A program made the translations under genes and the position numbers. The notes under the pieces were generated by a model. That model was given only the letters and a program-made list of their open reading frames with translations. It did no database searches and was not told the DNA's origin. DNA of 64,000 bases from Arthrobacter sp. PM3 (lineage in GTDB: Bacteria; Actinomycetota; Actinomycetes; Actinomycetales; Micrococcaceae): NCBI RefSeq assembly GCF_003352915.1, contig NZ_CP022314.1:2546644-2610643 (forward strand). The letters run 5' to 3'. Shown here one piece after another: positions 9,114 to 17,857 of this stretch (its first letter is position 1; the number at the start of each line of letters is the position of its first letter).

Positions 9114-10136
9114 CTAGCCGACCGGTTCCAGGGTGCCGGGCAGTGTTCGGTCTGCCGTTGATGGGTTTGGCGGCGCGGTGGAGCCGCGCTCGATCATCCG
9201 GTGCGGCATGATCTTCGGCCCCAGGTCGCGGGAGCGGAGCAGTTTCTTGACCGCCATCCGTCCCATCTCTTCTAGCGGCTGCGCCATGGTGCTCAGCGGC
9301 GGGTTCACGTGCCGGGAGGTGGAGGTGTTGTCGAAGCCCAGGACGGACACGTCTTCCGGCACCCGCAGGCCGCGCCTTTGCAGTTCATTGACGACGGCGG
9401 CGCCCATCTCGTCGCTGACAGCGAAGATCGCGGTCAGGCCGGGATCCTGGCGCAGCAGGTCGTCGACGCCGGGGGCGCCGCTTTCGTAGAAGAAGGTCCC
9501 GGTCCCGGTGACCGGGGTGCACGTGGCCTCGGCCATGGCGCGGAGGTAGCCGCGCTGGCGGGGCTGGGCCACGTAGACCGATGCCGGGTCCCCGGCCAGG
9601 AGGCCGATGCGCCGGTGGCCGAGCCGCAGCAGGTGACGGGTCGCGTCATAGGCTGCCTGCTCGTCGTCGATCGCCACGCTGGGGGAGCCCGACTTGTCGC
9701 TGATGGCGACGGAGATGATGGGGACGTTCGGCCCCAGCAACTGCCTGGTCTCCGGGGTGATCACCGCGGAGATGAGGATGACGCCGGCGGCCCGGTAGGT
9801 CCGCAGCGTCCGGAGATAGCCGGCGATGTAGGCGGACTTTGCCCCGGTGCGGCCCAGCATCACGGCGTAGCCGCGTTCCTGGGCTTCCTCCTCGACGCCC
9901 TGCATCACCTGGGAAGCGAGGGCATCCGAAACCATCGGTGCGAGGAGCCCGATGACCGAGGTCTGCCGCGTTTTCAGGCCGCGGGCCAGGGAGTCGGTTT
10001 CGTAGCTGAGCTTCCTGACCGCCTCTTCGACCCGCTCCCGGGTTTCTTCGGAGTATCCGACCAGTCCGTTGACTACGCGGGAAACAGTGGCGGGTGAGAC
10101 GCCGGCGTGCTTGGCGACATCGCGGATTGTTGCCAC
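9114..10136 (-). CDS. LacI-family transcriptional regulator (alpha-glucoside operon), copy 1
   Basis: 340 residues. The N-terminal helix-turn-helix (VATIRDVAKHAGVSPATVSR) and hinge (DSLARGLKTRQT) are followed by a periplasmic-binding-protein-like effector domain ending near residue 310 with the usual 'MGRMAVKKLL'. The start is GTG 10136, which has a perfect AGGAGGA site 5-8 bases upstream. It most likely represses the binding protein, permease and glucosidase genes just downstream, with an alpha-glucoside as inducer, and its own transcription through the operator at 10197-10222. A nearly identical second copy lies at 16470-17546. Copy 1 has a C-terminal tail (MIERGSTAPPNPSTADRTLP) that differs from copy 2. 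Confidence 0.94.
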   Translation of the reverse strand: MATIRDVAKHAGVSPATVSRVVNGLVGYSEETRERVEEAVRKLSYETDSLARGLKTRQTSVIGLLAPMVSDALASQVMQGVEEEAQERGYAVMLGRTGAKSAYIAGYLRTLRTYRAAGVILISAVITPETRQLLGPNVPIISVAISDKSGSPSVAIDDEQAAYDATRHLLRLGHRRIGLLAGDPASVYVAQPRQRGYLRAMAEATCTPVTGTGTFFYESGAPGVDDLLRQDPGLTAIFAVSDEMGAAVVNELQRRGLRVPEDVSVLGFDNTSTSRHVNPPLSTMAQPLEEMGRMAVKKLLRSRDLGPKIMPHRMIERGSTAPPNPSTADRTLPGTLEPVG

Positions 10137-10196
10137 TGTTCCTCCTCCCTGAGGGCTGCCTGCGGGCGCTGCGTAAGCCGTGATGATGGCGGTCAC

Positions 10197-10222
10197 GCAA
10201 ACGGTTTACGTAAACGGTTTCG
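10197..10222. promoter_or_regulatory. LacI-family operator upstream of regulator copy 1
   Basis: Two AAACGGTTT repeats lie 4 bases apart, with the perfect 12-base palindrome GTTTACGTAAAC in the middle, about 60 bases upstream of the lacI start. Palindromes centred on CG of this kind are typical LacI-family operators. The same element is found at the same distance from the second lacI copy (17605-17630), which supports function and implies that both proteins can bind both sites. Confidence 0.75.
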
Positions 10223-10271
10223 TAAGGTGCAGGATCAACAGTAAGGGCAGACGTGCCGAAGGCGTGACTGT

Positions 10272-11246
10272 TTAGGAAACAACGCCCTCAGGAGGGCCCG
10301 CGGCGCCCGGTCCGTCGAACACTGCGCTCGTGCTGCTCTGGGGCACCACCACGTGGACGGCGTTGCGCTGGACGGTGAAATCGGTGGGCGTGGCGGTGGC
10401 GATCTCGCCGTCGAGGTTCACCGGCAGCGGCTGGTCGGTGACCAGCCGGACCTTCGTGGTGGTCAGGTGGTACACCCGGTCGTGTTTGATGAAGCTTCCG
10501 TCCTTGAGCAGCCGTGCGATGCTCACGTGCTCCCGCAGAGGGCCCGCCAGGATGGCGTAGATATCAAGGATGTGGTCATCGATTCCCGCAGTGGGGGAGA
10601 CGGTGTTGCCGCCGCCGTAATGCCGGCCGTTGCCGACCGCCACCTGCAGCAGGTCCTCAAGCTCCAGCGGCTCGTGGTCGCCCTCCGGAAACTCGAGGCG
10701 GGCCCGGAACGGCTTGTGCCGGGCATATGCCCGAACCGTGGCGATGCTGTAGGCCAGTGGCCCGAGGGACCGCTTCAGGCGGGGGCTGAGCGCCTCGGTC
10801 ACCGCCACCGAGAGGCCCACGGATGCGACGTTGAGGAACGGCTCACCGTTGGCCCGGCCGAGGTCGATGTCCACCACCTTGCCTTCGGCGACGGTGGCGC
10901 ACGCCCCGGCAAGATCGTTGGGTATCTCCAGCGTGCGGGCGAAGTCGTTGGCGGTGCCCAGTGGAAGCACACCGAGGACAACGTTGGTGCCGGCCACCCG
11001 GCCGGCGGCGTAGGAGACCGTCCCGTCCCCGCCGCCCACAACCACAAGGTCATGCCCGTCCGCAAGCACCCGGTCAAGCGTCCCGGCCAGGTCTGCCCCC
11101 GACCGCACCTGGTGCACGGCGGAGATCGGCACGCCGGCCGTGCGCATCGCGTCCACGGCAGGTTCGTGTGATGCCCCCCGGCGGGAACCGGCGTTGATCA
11201 CAACGGCGGCGGAGCGTGCGTCCCGGGGAGCCTTCATGAAAATCAT
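10272..11246 (-). CDS. Diacylglycerol kinase-family lipid kinase
   Basis: 324 residues. The catalytic glycine-rich loop GGGDGT is at residues 71-76 and the second signature LPLGTANDFARTL at about 94-106, both diagnostic of the DAGK catalytic domain. A C-terminal YegS/LCB5-type beta-sandwich follows (NVASVGLS, VGNGRHYGGG, VNLDGEIA). The family phosphorylates diacylglycerol or related lipids with ATP at the membrane inner face. I use ATG 11246 (MIFMKAP); a frame extending to 11330 overlaps the upstream gene and looks non-coding. The start lies 26 bases after the stop of the TPP enzyme, so the two may be co-transcribed. Its C-terminal end is duplicated as a fragment at 17680-17850. Confidence 0.9.
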   Translation of the reverse strand: MIFMKAPRDARSAAVVINAGSRRGASHEPAVDAMRTAGVPISAVHQVRSGADLAGTLDRVLADGHDLVVVGGGDGTVSYAAGRVAGTNVVLGVLPLGTANDFARTLEIPNDLAGACATVAEGKVVDIDLGRANGEPFLNVASVGLSVAVTEALSPRLKRSLGPLAYSIATVRAYARHKPFRARLEFPEGDHEPLELEDLLQVAVGNGRHYGGGNTVSPTAGIDDHILDIYAILAGPLREHVSIARLLKDGSFIKHDRVYHLTTTKVRLVTDQPLPVNLDGEIATATPTDFTVQRNAVHVVVPQSSTSAVFDGPGAAGPPEGVVS

Positions 11247-11272
11247 GCTAGCCCGCGGACCTGTGAATTCCG

Positions 11273-12958
11273 TCAGCCGGCCACCGCCGCCTTCGCGGCC
11301 TGCGAGGCCGCCATCCACTCGCTCAGCCACGGGGCCCGGACGCTGGAGGTGATCCGGCAGTCGGCCACGAAGGTTCCCCGGGCGCCGGCGTCGATCCAGT
11401 CGGTGAGCGCGGAAAGGTCCGCCAGCGAGCGGATGATCGCCGATTCGGCACCCAGCGCCCGGGCGACGCCGCTGAAGTCCACCTCGGGGATCAGCATGGG
11501 CTTCTCGGTCAGGCCCTGGGACCCGTACTGGTGGATTTCGGCTCCGTAGGCGGCGTCGTTGTAGATCACGACGACGGCGCTGCTGGCGGCGCCGATCAGC
11601 GATTCGAGGTCGGACAGGCCCATGAGGAACCCGCCGTCGCCGGAGGCCAGCACCAGGGTGCGGCCGTCCTCCACCGCGCGGGCGGCGCCGACGGCGCTGG
11701 CAAGGCCCAGCCCGATGGTCTGGTACGCCGTCCCCACCATGACCAGGTCCTGCGGCCTCGGGATGCGCCAGTACATGGGCGCCCAGCCGACAAAGTGCCC
11801 GCCGTCCTGGACCACCGTGCGGCGCTCCGGCAGCACCGCATCCAATGCGGTGGCGAGGGAGCGCGGGTCCAGCCGGCCGTCCGGCGTCTCCGCGGAGCCC
11901 GGGTGGTGGGCCGGGCCTTCGGCCAGGCGTTTGCGGGCCTCCGCGCGCCAGGCTCCAGCGGTGCCGGCGGCCGGCGAAGCCGGGCCATCCAGCATCTTGA
12001 GGATGCGTGCCGCAGCAGACTTCACGTCCGCGCTGACGAACGTGTCCACCCGGGGGTGCGTCGGCTGGAGGGCGGCGTCGATCTGGATGACCGTGCTGTC
12101 CGGGCCGAGCAGGTGCCCGAACCGCATGGTGAAGGGGCTCAGGCTTGCGCCCGCCACGAGGACCACGTCGGCCTCACCCATGAGCCCGGCCGCGGTGTCG
12201 GTGCCGAAGCCGCCCGCGACGCCGAGATAGCCGTCGCCCTGGAGGAGGTTGAGCGCCAGCGCTGTTCCGGCGGTCAGCGCGCCGAGGCGGTCGGCGAGTT
12301 CCCGGAGCTCCGGGCCGGCGCCGGCGAGGTGCGCGCCGCGTCCGGCCAGGATCAGCGGACGCTGCGCCCCGGCGAGCAGGCGGGCTGCCTGCGCAAGGTT
12401 GCCGTGGCCGCCGCCGTCGACGTCGTCACTTCCGGCCGGTGCCAGCGGCGCCGGAAGCTCTTCATCGGCCGCCTCGAGTGCCGCGAGGTCGTAGGGGATG
12501 GCAATCACGACGGCGGTGCGCCTGGTGAGTGCGTACTCCACGGCCTGCTGCGTGATGGAACCCGCGGCGTCGCGGGTGACGGTGAAGGTGGCCGCGCCGA
12601 GGCCCGCGGCGATGGCTGCCTGGTCCACGTCCTGGGGGCGGGCGCCGGTGCTCGGAGCATCCCCGGTGACCAGCACGACGGGGATTTGTGCCTGGACCGC
12701 TTCGGCCAGGGCGGTGAGCGCGTTGGTGTAGCCGGGGCCGTAGGTGGTGGTGCCCGCGGCGAGACGGCCCGACGTCCGGTAGTAGGCGTCGGCCGCGGCG
12801 ATGGCGGCGCCCTCATGCCGGACGGCGGAGAAGTGGAGCCCCAGCTTCTCGGCGGCATCCAGGAAGTGGACGTTTCCGTTGCCCATCACACCGAAGAGAT
12901 CAGTGAGGTAGCTGCTGAGAACCTGTGCCACGCGGCCGGAAACGGTGAGTGAAGTCAT
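11273..12958 (-). CDS. Thiamine-pyrophosphate-dependent enzyme, acetolactate synthase-like
   Basis: 561 residues with the three-domain layout of the acetolactate synthase / benzoylformate decarboxylase family. The N-terminal pyrimidine-binding domain contains the cofactor-activating Glu in RHEGAA (Glu49). The central domain is Rossmann-like (about 190-330). The C-terminal domain carries the TPP/Mg motif GDGGFLMGLSDLES, with the later Asn in IYNDAAYGAE. The substrate is probably a 2-oxo acid, but the family is broad (carboligases, decarboxylases, oxalyl-CoA enzymes). The divergently organised Lrp regulator, aminotransferase and amino-acid permease nearby suggest amino-acid or 2-oxo acid metabolism. 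Start ATG 12958. Confidence 0.9.
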   Translation of the reverse strand: MTSLTVSGRVAQVLSSYLTDLFGVMGNGNVHFLDAAEKLGLHFSAVRHEGAAIAAADAYYRTSGRLAAGTTTYGPGYTNALTALAEAVQAQIPVVLVTGDAPSTGARPQDVDQAAIAAGLGAATFTVTRDAAGSITQQAVEYALTRRTAVVIAIPYDLAALEAADEELPAPLAPAGSDDVDGGGHGNLAQAARLLAGAQRPLILAGRGAHLAGAGPELRELADRLGALTAGTALALNLLQGDGYLGVAGGFGTDTAAGLMGEADVVLVAGASLSPFTMRFGHLLGPDSTVIQIDAALQPTHPRVDTFVSADVKSAAARILKMLDGPASPAAGTAGAWRAEARKRLAEGPAHHPGSAETPDGRLDPRSLATALDAVLPERRTVVQDGGHFVGWAPMYWRIPRPQDLVMVGTAYQTIGLGLASAVGAARAVEDGRTLVLASGDGGFLMGLSDLESLIGAASSAVVVIYNDAAYGAEIHQYGSQGLTEKPMLIPEVDFSGVARALGAESAIIRSLADLSALTDWIDAGARGTFVADCRITSSVRAPWLSEWMAASQAAKAAVAG

Positions 12959-13077
12959 GCAGGAAGTGTGTGTGCTGGGTCACGAATCGGCAAGAGCGTT
13001 GCCCTTAGATGGGATTTTTGGCAGTCCAACGGCGCAGGAAGTGAAAATCTGCACACTCGTGGTCCGGGCCAGGCGCC

Positions 13078-13581
13078 TTAGTCGGCGGGGCGGGATTCCT
13101 GCTCCGAGAGCCGGGCCAGGAGGCCGTCGTAGCGCGGGGGCATCAGTTCCAGCACGGAAATGGCGGTACTGGTCCGCTGGATGCCGTCGATCTCCAGGAT
13201 CTGGTTGGTGATGCGGTAGAGGTCGGCCGTGCCGCGGGCCACCACCTTGGCCATGAGGTCCGCATCCCCGGTGGTGGCGTGCACCTCGATGACCTCCGGG
13301 ATCGCGGCGAGCCCGTCCTCCACCGCTCCGGTGCGCGTCTGGCTGATGGACAACGAGAGGAAGGCCATCAGCTCATAGCCCAGCGCCGCGGGGTCCAGTC
13401 GGCGACTGAACGACCGGAGGGCGCCGCTACGCTCGAGCCGCGCCAGCCGTGCATGGACAGTGTTCCGGGCGACGCCGAGCGTCCGCGAGAGTGCCAGGGC
13501 GCTGGCTTCGGGATCCTTGTCCATGGCCAGGATGATCCTGCCGTCCAGGGAATCCAGGGTGCGAGAGTTCGGGTTGGTCAT
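13078..13581 (-). CDS. Lrp/AsnC-family transcriptional regulator
   Basis: 167 residues. The N-terminal winged helix-turn-helix reads LDSLDGRIILAMDKDPEASA then LALSRTLGVARNTVHARL, and a C-terminal RAM/ASNC ligand-binding domain follows (about 75-150; VIEVHATTGDADLMAKVVAR). Such proteins form octamers and sense amino acids. The gene is divergent from the aminotransferase/permease pair, and a matching inverted repeat lies in the shared promoter region (13641-13660). I infer control of those two genes by an amino acid, and autoregulation. Confidence 0.93.
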   Translation of the reverse strand: MTNPNSRTLDSLDGRIILAMDKDPEASALALSRTLGVARNTVHARLARLERSGALRSFSRRLDPAALGYELMAFLSLSISQTRTGAVEDGLAAIPEVIEVHATTGDADLMAKVVARGTADLYRITNQILEIDGIQRTSTAISVLELMPPRYDGLLARLSEQESRPAD

Positions 13582-13640
13582 ATTTTCACCGCAAACAATA
13601 GAAGTTGAGCAGAAGTCCCAATGGAATGAGCGTATCTTGC

Positions 13641-13660
13641 ATTGTGCGGCGGGTCACAAT
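13641..13660. promoter_or_regulatory. Probable Lrp operator between divergent genes
   Basis: Perfect inverted repeat ATTGTG - 8 bases - CACAAT, 15 bases before the aminotransferase start and 60 bases before the Lrp start. The arrangement (palindrome in a shared divergent promoter next to an Lrp gene) fits a binding site for the adjacent regulator. Confidence 0.6.
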
Positions 13661-13674
13661 CATGATCGGTCCTC

Positions 13675-14772
13675 ATGACCCATGATCAGCTCCTCACCGC
13701 ACCGGACACCGCGCTTCCCACCCTTCGCGGGGCTGTGGCCGGACTTCCGACCTACGTTCCGGGACGGCGGAGTGCCGGCCTGGACATTGCCGCCCTCGCC
13801 AGCAACGAAAGCCACTACGAGCCGCTGCCCGCGGCCGCCGCCGCCGTGACCGAAGCGGCCGGCACCATGAACCGCTACCCGGACAGCGCCGCCGTCGAAC
13901 TCCGCGAACGGCTGGCCCGGCACCTGGGCGTCACCGTCGGGGAGGTCGCGGTGGGGCCCGGCAGCGTGGGGGTCCTCCAGCAGATCATCACCGGACTGTG
14001 CGACGCCGGCGACGAAGTGATCTTCGCCTGGCGCTCCTTCGAGGCGTACCCCATCCTGGTGGAGCTGGCCGGCGCCCGGCCGGTCCGCATCCCGCTGGAC
14101 GACGCCGAGGGCCACGACCTCGAGGCCATGGCTGCCGCCGTCACCGACCGCACCAAGGTGATCCTGCTCTGCACCCCCAACAATCCCACGGGCGTGCCGA
14201 TCAGCCACGAGCGCATCGAGGCCTTCCTGCAGTCCGTCCGGTCCGACATCCTCGTGGTGGTCGATGAGGCCTACGTGGAGTACGCCGACGCGGGCAGCGG
14301 CCCCAATTCCCTGGCGCTCTACCGCCGGTACCCGAACGTCTGCATCCTGCGCACCTTCTCGAAGGCCTACGGACTGGCCGGCCTGCGCGTGGGCTACGCC
14401 GTGGCCGCGCCGGCCATCGCCCAGGGACTGCGCCGCACCGCCCTGCCCTTTTCCGTGAGCGCGCTGGCCCAGAAGGCGGCCATCGCGTCCCTCGACGCCG
14501 GGGATGAGATGGAAGTGCGGGTTGCAGCCGTCAAGCAGGAGCGCGCCCGGATGGCCGCGCAGCTGGAAGCGCAGGGCTGGAAACTGCAGCCAAGCCAGGG
14601 CAATTTCCTGTGGATCCGCGCGGATGACACCCTCCGGGCAAGGCTGGTGGACGCGTTCGACCGCGCAGACATCCTGGTCCGGGCGTACCAGGGCGACGGC
14701 CTGCGGATCACCGTGGCCGATGCCGCCTCCAACGACCGCGTGCTCCGGCTCCTGGCAGCCCACGCAGGCTGA
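13675..14772 (+). CDS. Class I/II PLP aminotransferase, HisC-like (aromatic / histidinol-phosphate type)
   Basis: 365 residues. Fold-type I aminotransferase motifs are clear: ASNES near residue 42, NNPTG at 169-173, DEAYVEY from Asp197, and the PLP lysine Lys230 in TFSKAYGLAGLRVGY. Length and motifs fit the HisC/aromatic aminotransferase (PatA) subgroup. As it is not in a histidine operon but beside an amino-acid permease and Lrp regulator, a catabolic or aromatic transaminase role is more likely than histidine synthesis. Start ATG 13675; the ribosome-binding site is weak. The permease gene follows after 50 bases on the same strand. Confidence 0.92.
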   Translation: MTHDQLLTAPDTALPTLRGAVAGLPTYVPGRRSAGLDIAALASNESHYEPLPAAAAAVTEAAGTMNRYPDSAAVELRERLARHLGVTVGEVAVGPGSVGVLQQIITGLCDAGDEVIFAWRSFEAYPILVELAGARPVRIPLDDAEGHDLEAMAAAVTDRTKVILLCTPNNPTGVPISHERIEAFLQSVRSDILVVVDEAYVEYADAGSGPNSLALYRRYPNVCILRTFSKAYGLAGLRVGYAVAAPAIAQGLRRTALPFSVSALAQKAAIASLDAGDEMEVRVAAVKQERARMAAQLEAQGWKLQPSQGNFLWIRADDTLRARLVDAFDRADILVRAYQGDGLRITVADAASNDRVLRLLAAHAG

Positions 14773-14822
14773 ACTCCTCCTGACCTTTACCAACCCGTTC
14801 CACCAACAACCAGAGGACTCCC

Positions 14823-16235
14823 ATGGAACAACAGACAACGACGTCTGGCCGCGCACTGGGCGCGGCACTCAAACCCCGCCAGCTCACCATGATGGGCCTG
14901 GGAAGCGCCATCGGCGCGGGCCTGTTCATCGGCTCCGGTGCCGGCATCCAGGCGGCCGGCCCGGCCGTGCTGATCTCCTACCTCGTCGCCGGCACGCTGA
15001 TCATCCTCGTGATGTGGGCGCTCGGCGAGATGGCCGCCGCCAACCCGGACAGCGGCGCCTTCTCCGTCTATACCGCGAAGGCGTACGGGCCGGTGGCCGG
15101 CGCCACGGTGGGCTGGCTGTGGTGGGTGCAGCTGGTGGTGGTCATCGCGGCCGAGGCGCTCGGTGCCGCGGCCCTGCTGGCCACCATCTTCCCGGCCCTG
15201 CCGGTGTGGCTGATGGCTTTCGTGTTCATTGTGGTGCTTACGGCCGTGAACCTGACCAGCGTCAAGAACTTCGGCGAATTCGAGTTCTGGTTCGCCCTGC
15301 TCAAGGTGGCGGCGATCGTCGGGTTCCTGGCGGTGGGCGCTGCGCTGCTCTTCGGCTGGCTGCCGGGCGTGCCGTCGCCGGGCCTGTCCAACTTCACGGG
15401 CGCCGGGTTCGCGCCCAGCGGCTTTGCCGGGATCGCGACGGCGCTGTTCGTGGTGGCGTTCGCGTTCGGCGGCACCGAGATTGTCTCCGTCGCCGCAGCT
15501 GAGACCGCCGAGCCTGCCCGCAGCGTGAAGAAGGCAGTCCGCACCGTGCTGTGGCGCATCCTGGTCTTCTACATCGGCGCCATCTTTGTGATCGCCGCGG
15601 TGGTTCCGGTGGGGTCGGCGGGGCTGAAGAGCCCTTTCGCCGCCGTGTTGGACGCCGCCGGCATGCCCGGCGCTGCCACCGCCATCACCCTGGTGGCCGT
15701 CGCTGCGCTGCTGTCGGCCCTCAACGCCAACCTCTATGGCGCGTCTCGGATGGCGTACTCCCTCGCGGAGCGCGGCGAGGCACCACGGGTGCTGGCCTCG
15801 GTGTCCAAGGCGCGGGTCCCGGTGGTGGCCGTCCTGGCCAGCGTCGCCTTCGGCATTGTCACGGTCGTACTGGAGCTGGCCTTCCCCGACATGGTCCTTC
15901 CGGTCCTGCTCAACATCGTGGGCTCGACGTGCCTGCTGGTGTGGACGTCCGCCCTCCTGGCCCAGCTCGCGCTGCGCCTCCGCGCCGACCGCGCGGGCAC
16001 GGAGCTTCCCCTGCGGATGCCCGGCTTCCCGGGGCTCACGGTGTTTGGCCTGGTGATCCTCGCGGCGATCTTCACGGTGGGCTTCATCGGCGAGGACTCC
16101 CGTCCCCAGCTCCTGAGCACGTTCGGGCTTGTGGCGGTTCTTGCGAGTGGGTGCTGGCTGAACCAGCGGAACCGTAAGGTTGCGCCGGTTGGGGAGTCCT
16201 CGGAGGACGCCAAGGAGCCTGTGCTGATCGACTAG
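14823..16235 (+). CDS. APC-family amino-acid permease
   Basis: 470 residues with about 12 predicted membrane helices. The first helix region carries the family signature TMMGLGSAIGAGLFIGSG, followed by 'GPAVLISYLVAGTLIILVMWALGEM', and in helix 6 'FAFGGTEIVSVAAAET.EPAR'. This is the GABA/aromatic/proline permease type of the APC superfamily (AAT group), an amino-acid/proton symporter in the cytoplasmic membrane. It is the second gene of the Lrp-controlled pair and is followed by a strong hairpin at 16277-16308. A fragment of a duplicate lies at 17858-18125. Confidence 0.93.
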   Translation: MEQQTTTSGRALGAALKPRQLTMMGLGSAIGAGLFIGSGAGIQAAGPAVLISYLVAGTLIILVMWALGEMAAANPDSGAFSVYTAKAYGPVAGATVGWLWWVQLVVVIAAEALGAAALLATIFPALPVWLMAFVFIVVLTAVNLTSVKNFGEFEFWFALLKVAAIVGFLAVGAALLFGWLPGVPSPGLSNFTGAGFAPSGFAGIATALFVVAFAFGGTEIVSVAAAETAEPARSVKKAVRTVLWRILVFYIGAIFVIAAVVPVGSAGLKSPFAAVLDAAGMPGAATAITLVAVAALLSALNANLYGASRMAYSLAERGEAPRVLASVSKARVPVVAVLASVAFGIVTVVLELAFPDMVLPVLLNIVGSTCLLVWTSALLAQLALRLRADRAGTELPLRMPGFPGLTVFGLVILAAIFTVGFIGEDSRPQLLSTFGLVAVLASGCWLNQRNRKVAPVGESSEDAKEPVLID

Positions 16236-16276
16236 ATCACGTGCTGCGGACCCGCATGGCGGTCCGGTGCACGCGG

Positions 16277-16308
16277 AGGGCGCGTCCGGCTTTGGCCGGG
16301 CGCGCCCT
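16277..16308 (+). terminator. Terminator after amino-acid permease
   Basis: A long G+C hairpin: AGGGCGCG pairs with CGCGCCCT and CCGGC with GCCGG around a TTTG loop. It lies 41 bases after the permease stop. The T-tract is weak (TTC, then TTT 9 bases later). Confidence 0.6.
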
Positions 16309-16469
16309 TCGCAATGCTTTGCCGACACCGCCGGCTTCAACACCATCTCCGCCGGCGCGCCATCATCGCATACTCGTTCGGCGCAGGCCACCGTCTCCAT
16401 CCTGCTGTACGCGATGGGCTGCGACTCCGTCCTGCCCGAGGCAGTCATCGGCATATTCCAAGGTCACCG

Positions 16470-17546
16470 TCAGCCGTGGACCGAGGTCGGCGACGGCGCT
16501 GAACGTCGCTTCGAGCCGGGAGGAGCCCACGGACGATGCCGCGAAACGGGTAGGCAATGACGCGGTACCGGGGTGCCGGGCGGTGCGGTGGAGCCGCGCT
16601 CGATGAGCCGGTGCGGCATGATCTTGGGTCCGAGGTCGCGTGAGCGGAGAAGTTTCTTGACCGCCATCCGGCCCATCTCCTCGAGCGGCTGCGCCATGGT
16701 GCTCAACGGCGGGTTCACGTGCCGGGGGGTGGAGGTGTTGTCGAAGCCCAGGTCGGAGACGTCCTCCGGCACCCGGAGCCCGCGGCGCTGCAGTTCGTTG
16801 ACGACGGCGGTGCCCATTTCGTCGCTCACCGCGAAGATCGCGGTCAGGCCGGGATCGTGGCGCAGCAGTTCGTCGACGCCGGGCGCGCCGCTTTCGTAGA
16901 AGAAGGTCCCGGTGGCGGCGACGGGCGTGCACTTGGCCTCGGTCATGGCGCGGAGGTAGCCGCGCCGGCGGGGGTGGGCCACGTGGACCGACGCCGGGTC
17001 CCCGGTGAGCAGGCCGATGCGCCGGTGCCCGAGCCGCAGCAGGTGCCGGGTCGCGTCGTAGGCTGCTTGCTCGTCGTCGATGGCTACGCTGGGGGAGCCG
17101 GACTTGTCGCTGATGGCGACGGAGATGATGGGAATGCTGGGGCCCAGCAGTTGCCGCGTCTCCGGCGTGATCACCGCGGAGATGAGGATGACGCCGGCGG
17201 CCCGGTAGGTCCGCAGCGTGCGGAGGTAGCCGGCGATGTAGGCGGACTTGGCGCCGGTGCGGCCGAGCATCACGGCGTAGCCGCGCTCCGGGGCTTCCTC
17301 CTCGACGCCCTGCATCACTTGGGAGGCGAGGGCGTCCGAGACCATCGGTGCGAGGAGTCCGATGACCGAGGTCTGCCGGGTATTCAGGCCCCGGGCGAGG
17401 TGGTCCGTTTCGTAGCTGAGCTTCCTGACCGCGGCCTCGACTCGTTCCCTTGTTTCGTCGGAATAGCCGACCAGTCCGTTGACCACGCGGGAAACAGTGG
17501 CGGGGGAGACGCCGGCGTGCTTGGCCACGTCGCGGATGGTAGCCAC
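16470..17546 (-). CDS. LacI-family regulator, duplicate copy 2
   Basis: 358 residues, almost identical to copy 1 (9114-10136) from the GTG start through about residue 320: the same helix-turn-helix, the same effector domain, and only scattered changes (for example SIPIISVAISDKSG against NVPIISVAISDKSG). The C-terminal tail differs: after IERGSTAPPGTP the frame runs into about 38 residues unlike copy 1 and stops at 16470, probably because the original end was lost. The AGGAGGA site and the operator upstream are kept, so it could still be made and act on the glucoside operon. It has no transport or glucosidase genes downstream. Confidence 0.82.
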   Translation of the reverse strand: MATIRDVAKHAGVSPATVSRVVNGLVGYSDETRERVEAAVRKLSYETDHLARGLNTRQTSVIGLLAPMVSDALASQVMQGVEEEAPERGYAVMLGRTGAKSAYIAGYLRTLRTYRAAGVILISAVITPETRQLLGPSIPIISVAISDKSGSPSVAIDDEQAAYDATRHLLRLGHRRIGLLTGDPASVHVAHPRRRGYLRAMTEAKCTPVAATGTFFYESGAPGVDELLRHDPGLTAIFAVSDEMGTAVVNELQRRGLRVPEDVSDLGFDNTSTPRHVNPPLSTMAQPLEEMGRMAVKKLLRSRDLGPKIMPHRLIERGSTAPPGTPVPRHCLPVSRHRPWAPPGSKRRSAPSPTSVHG

Positions 17547-17604
17547 TGCTCCTCCTCCCTGAGGGTGCCTGGTTGGTTGCGGAAACCGTCGTGATGACAG
17601 TCAC

Positions 17605-17630
17605 GCAAACGGTTTACGTAAACGGTTTCG
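17605..17630. promoter_or_regulatory. LacI-family operator upstream of regulator copy 2
   Basis: Base-for-base repeat of the element at 10197-10222: two AAACGGTTT repeats 4 bases apart with the GTTTACGTAAAC palindrome at the centre. It carries over as part of the duplication. Confidence 0.72.
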
Positions 17631-17679
17631 TTCGGTGCAGGATCAACAGTAGGGGGAGACGTGCCGAAGGCGTGACTGT

Positions 17680-17850
17680 TTAGGAAACAACGCTCTCAGG
17701 AGGCGCCGCGGCGCCCCCTCCGTAGAACAATGCGTCAGTGCTGCTTTGGGGCACCATGGCGTGGACGGCGTCGCTGGGCGGTGAAGTCAATGGACGCTGC
17801 GTGGAGATCTCGCCGACGAGGTTCACGGCAGCGGCTGGTCCGAGAGCAGC
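17680..17850 (-). pseudogene. C-terminal fragment of duplicated lipid-kinase gene
   Basis: The frame ends in AVHAMVPQSSTDALF - GGGAAAPPESVVS, matching the C-terminus of the lipid kinase at 10272 (AVHVVVPQSSTSAVF and the same final VVS and stop). Only about 55 codons remain. Similarity then breaks near 17850, where permease sequence begins on the opposite strand. It keeps the same position and orientation relative to the lacI copy as the parent gene, so both came from one duplication. Confidence 0.75.
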
Positions 17851-17857
17851 CGGACCC

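Noticed and set aside
14787..16454. 555-codon minus-strand frame opposite the amino-acid permease
   Set aside because: Composition (His, Arg, Gly, Gln) is that of an antisense shadow and no domain is recognisable; the permease on the plus strand is certain.
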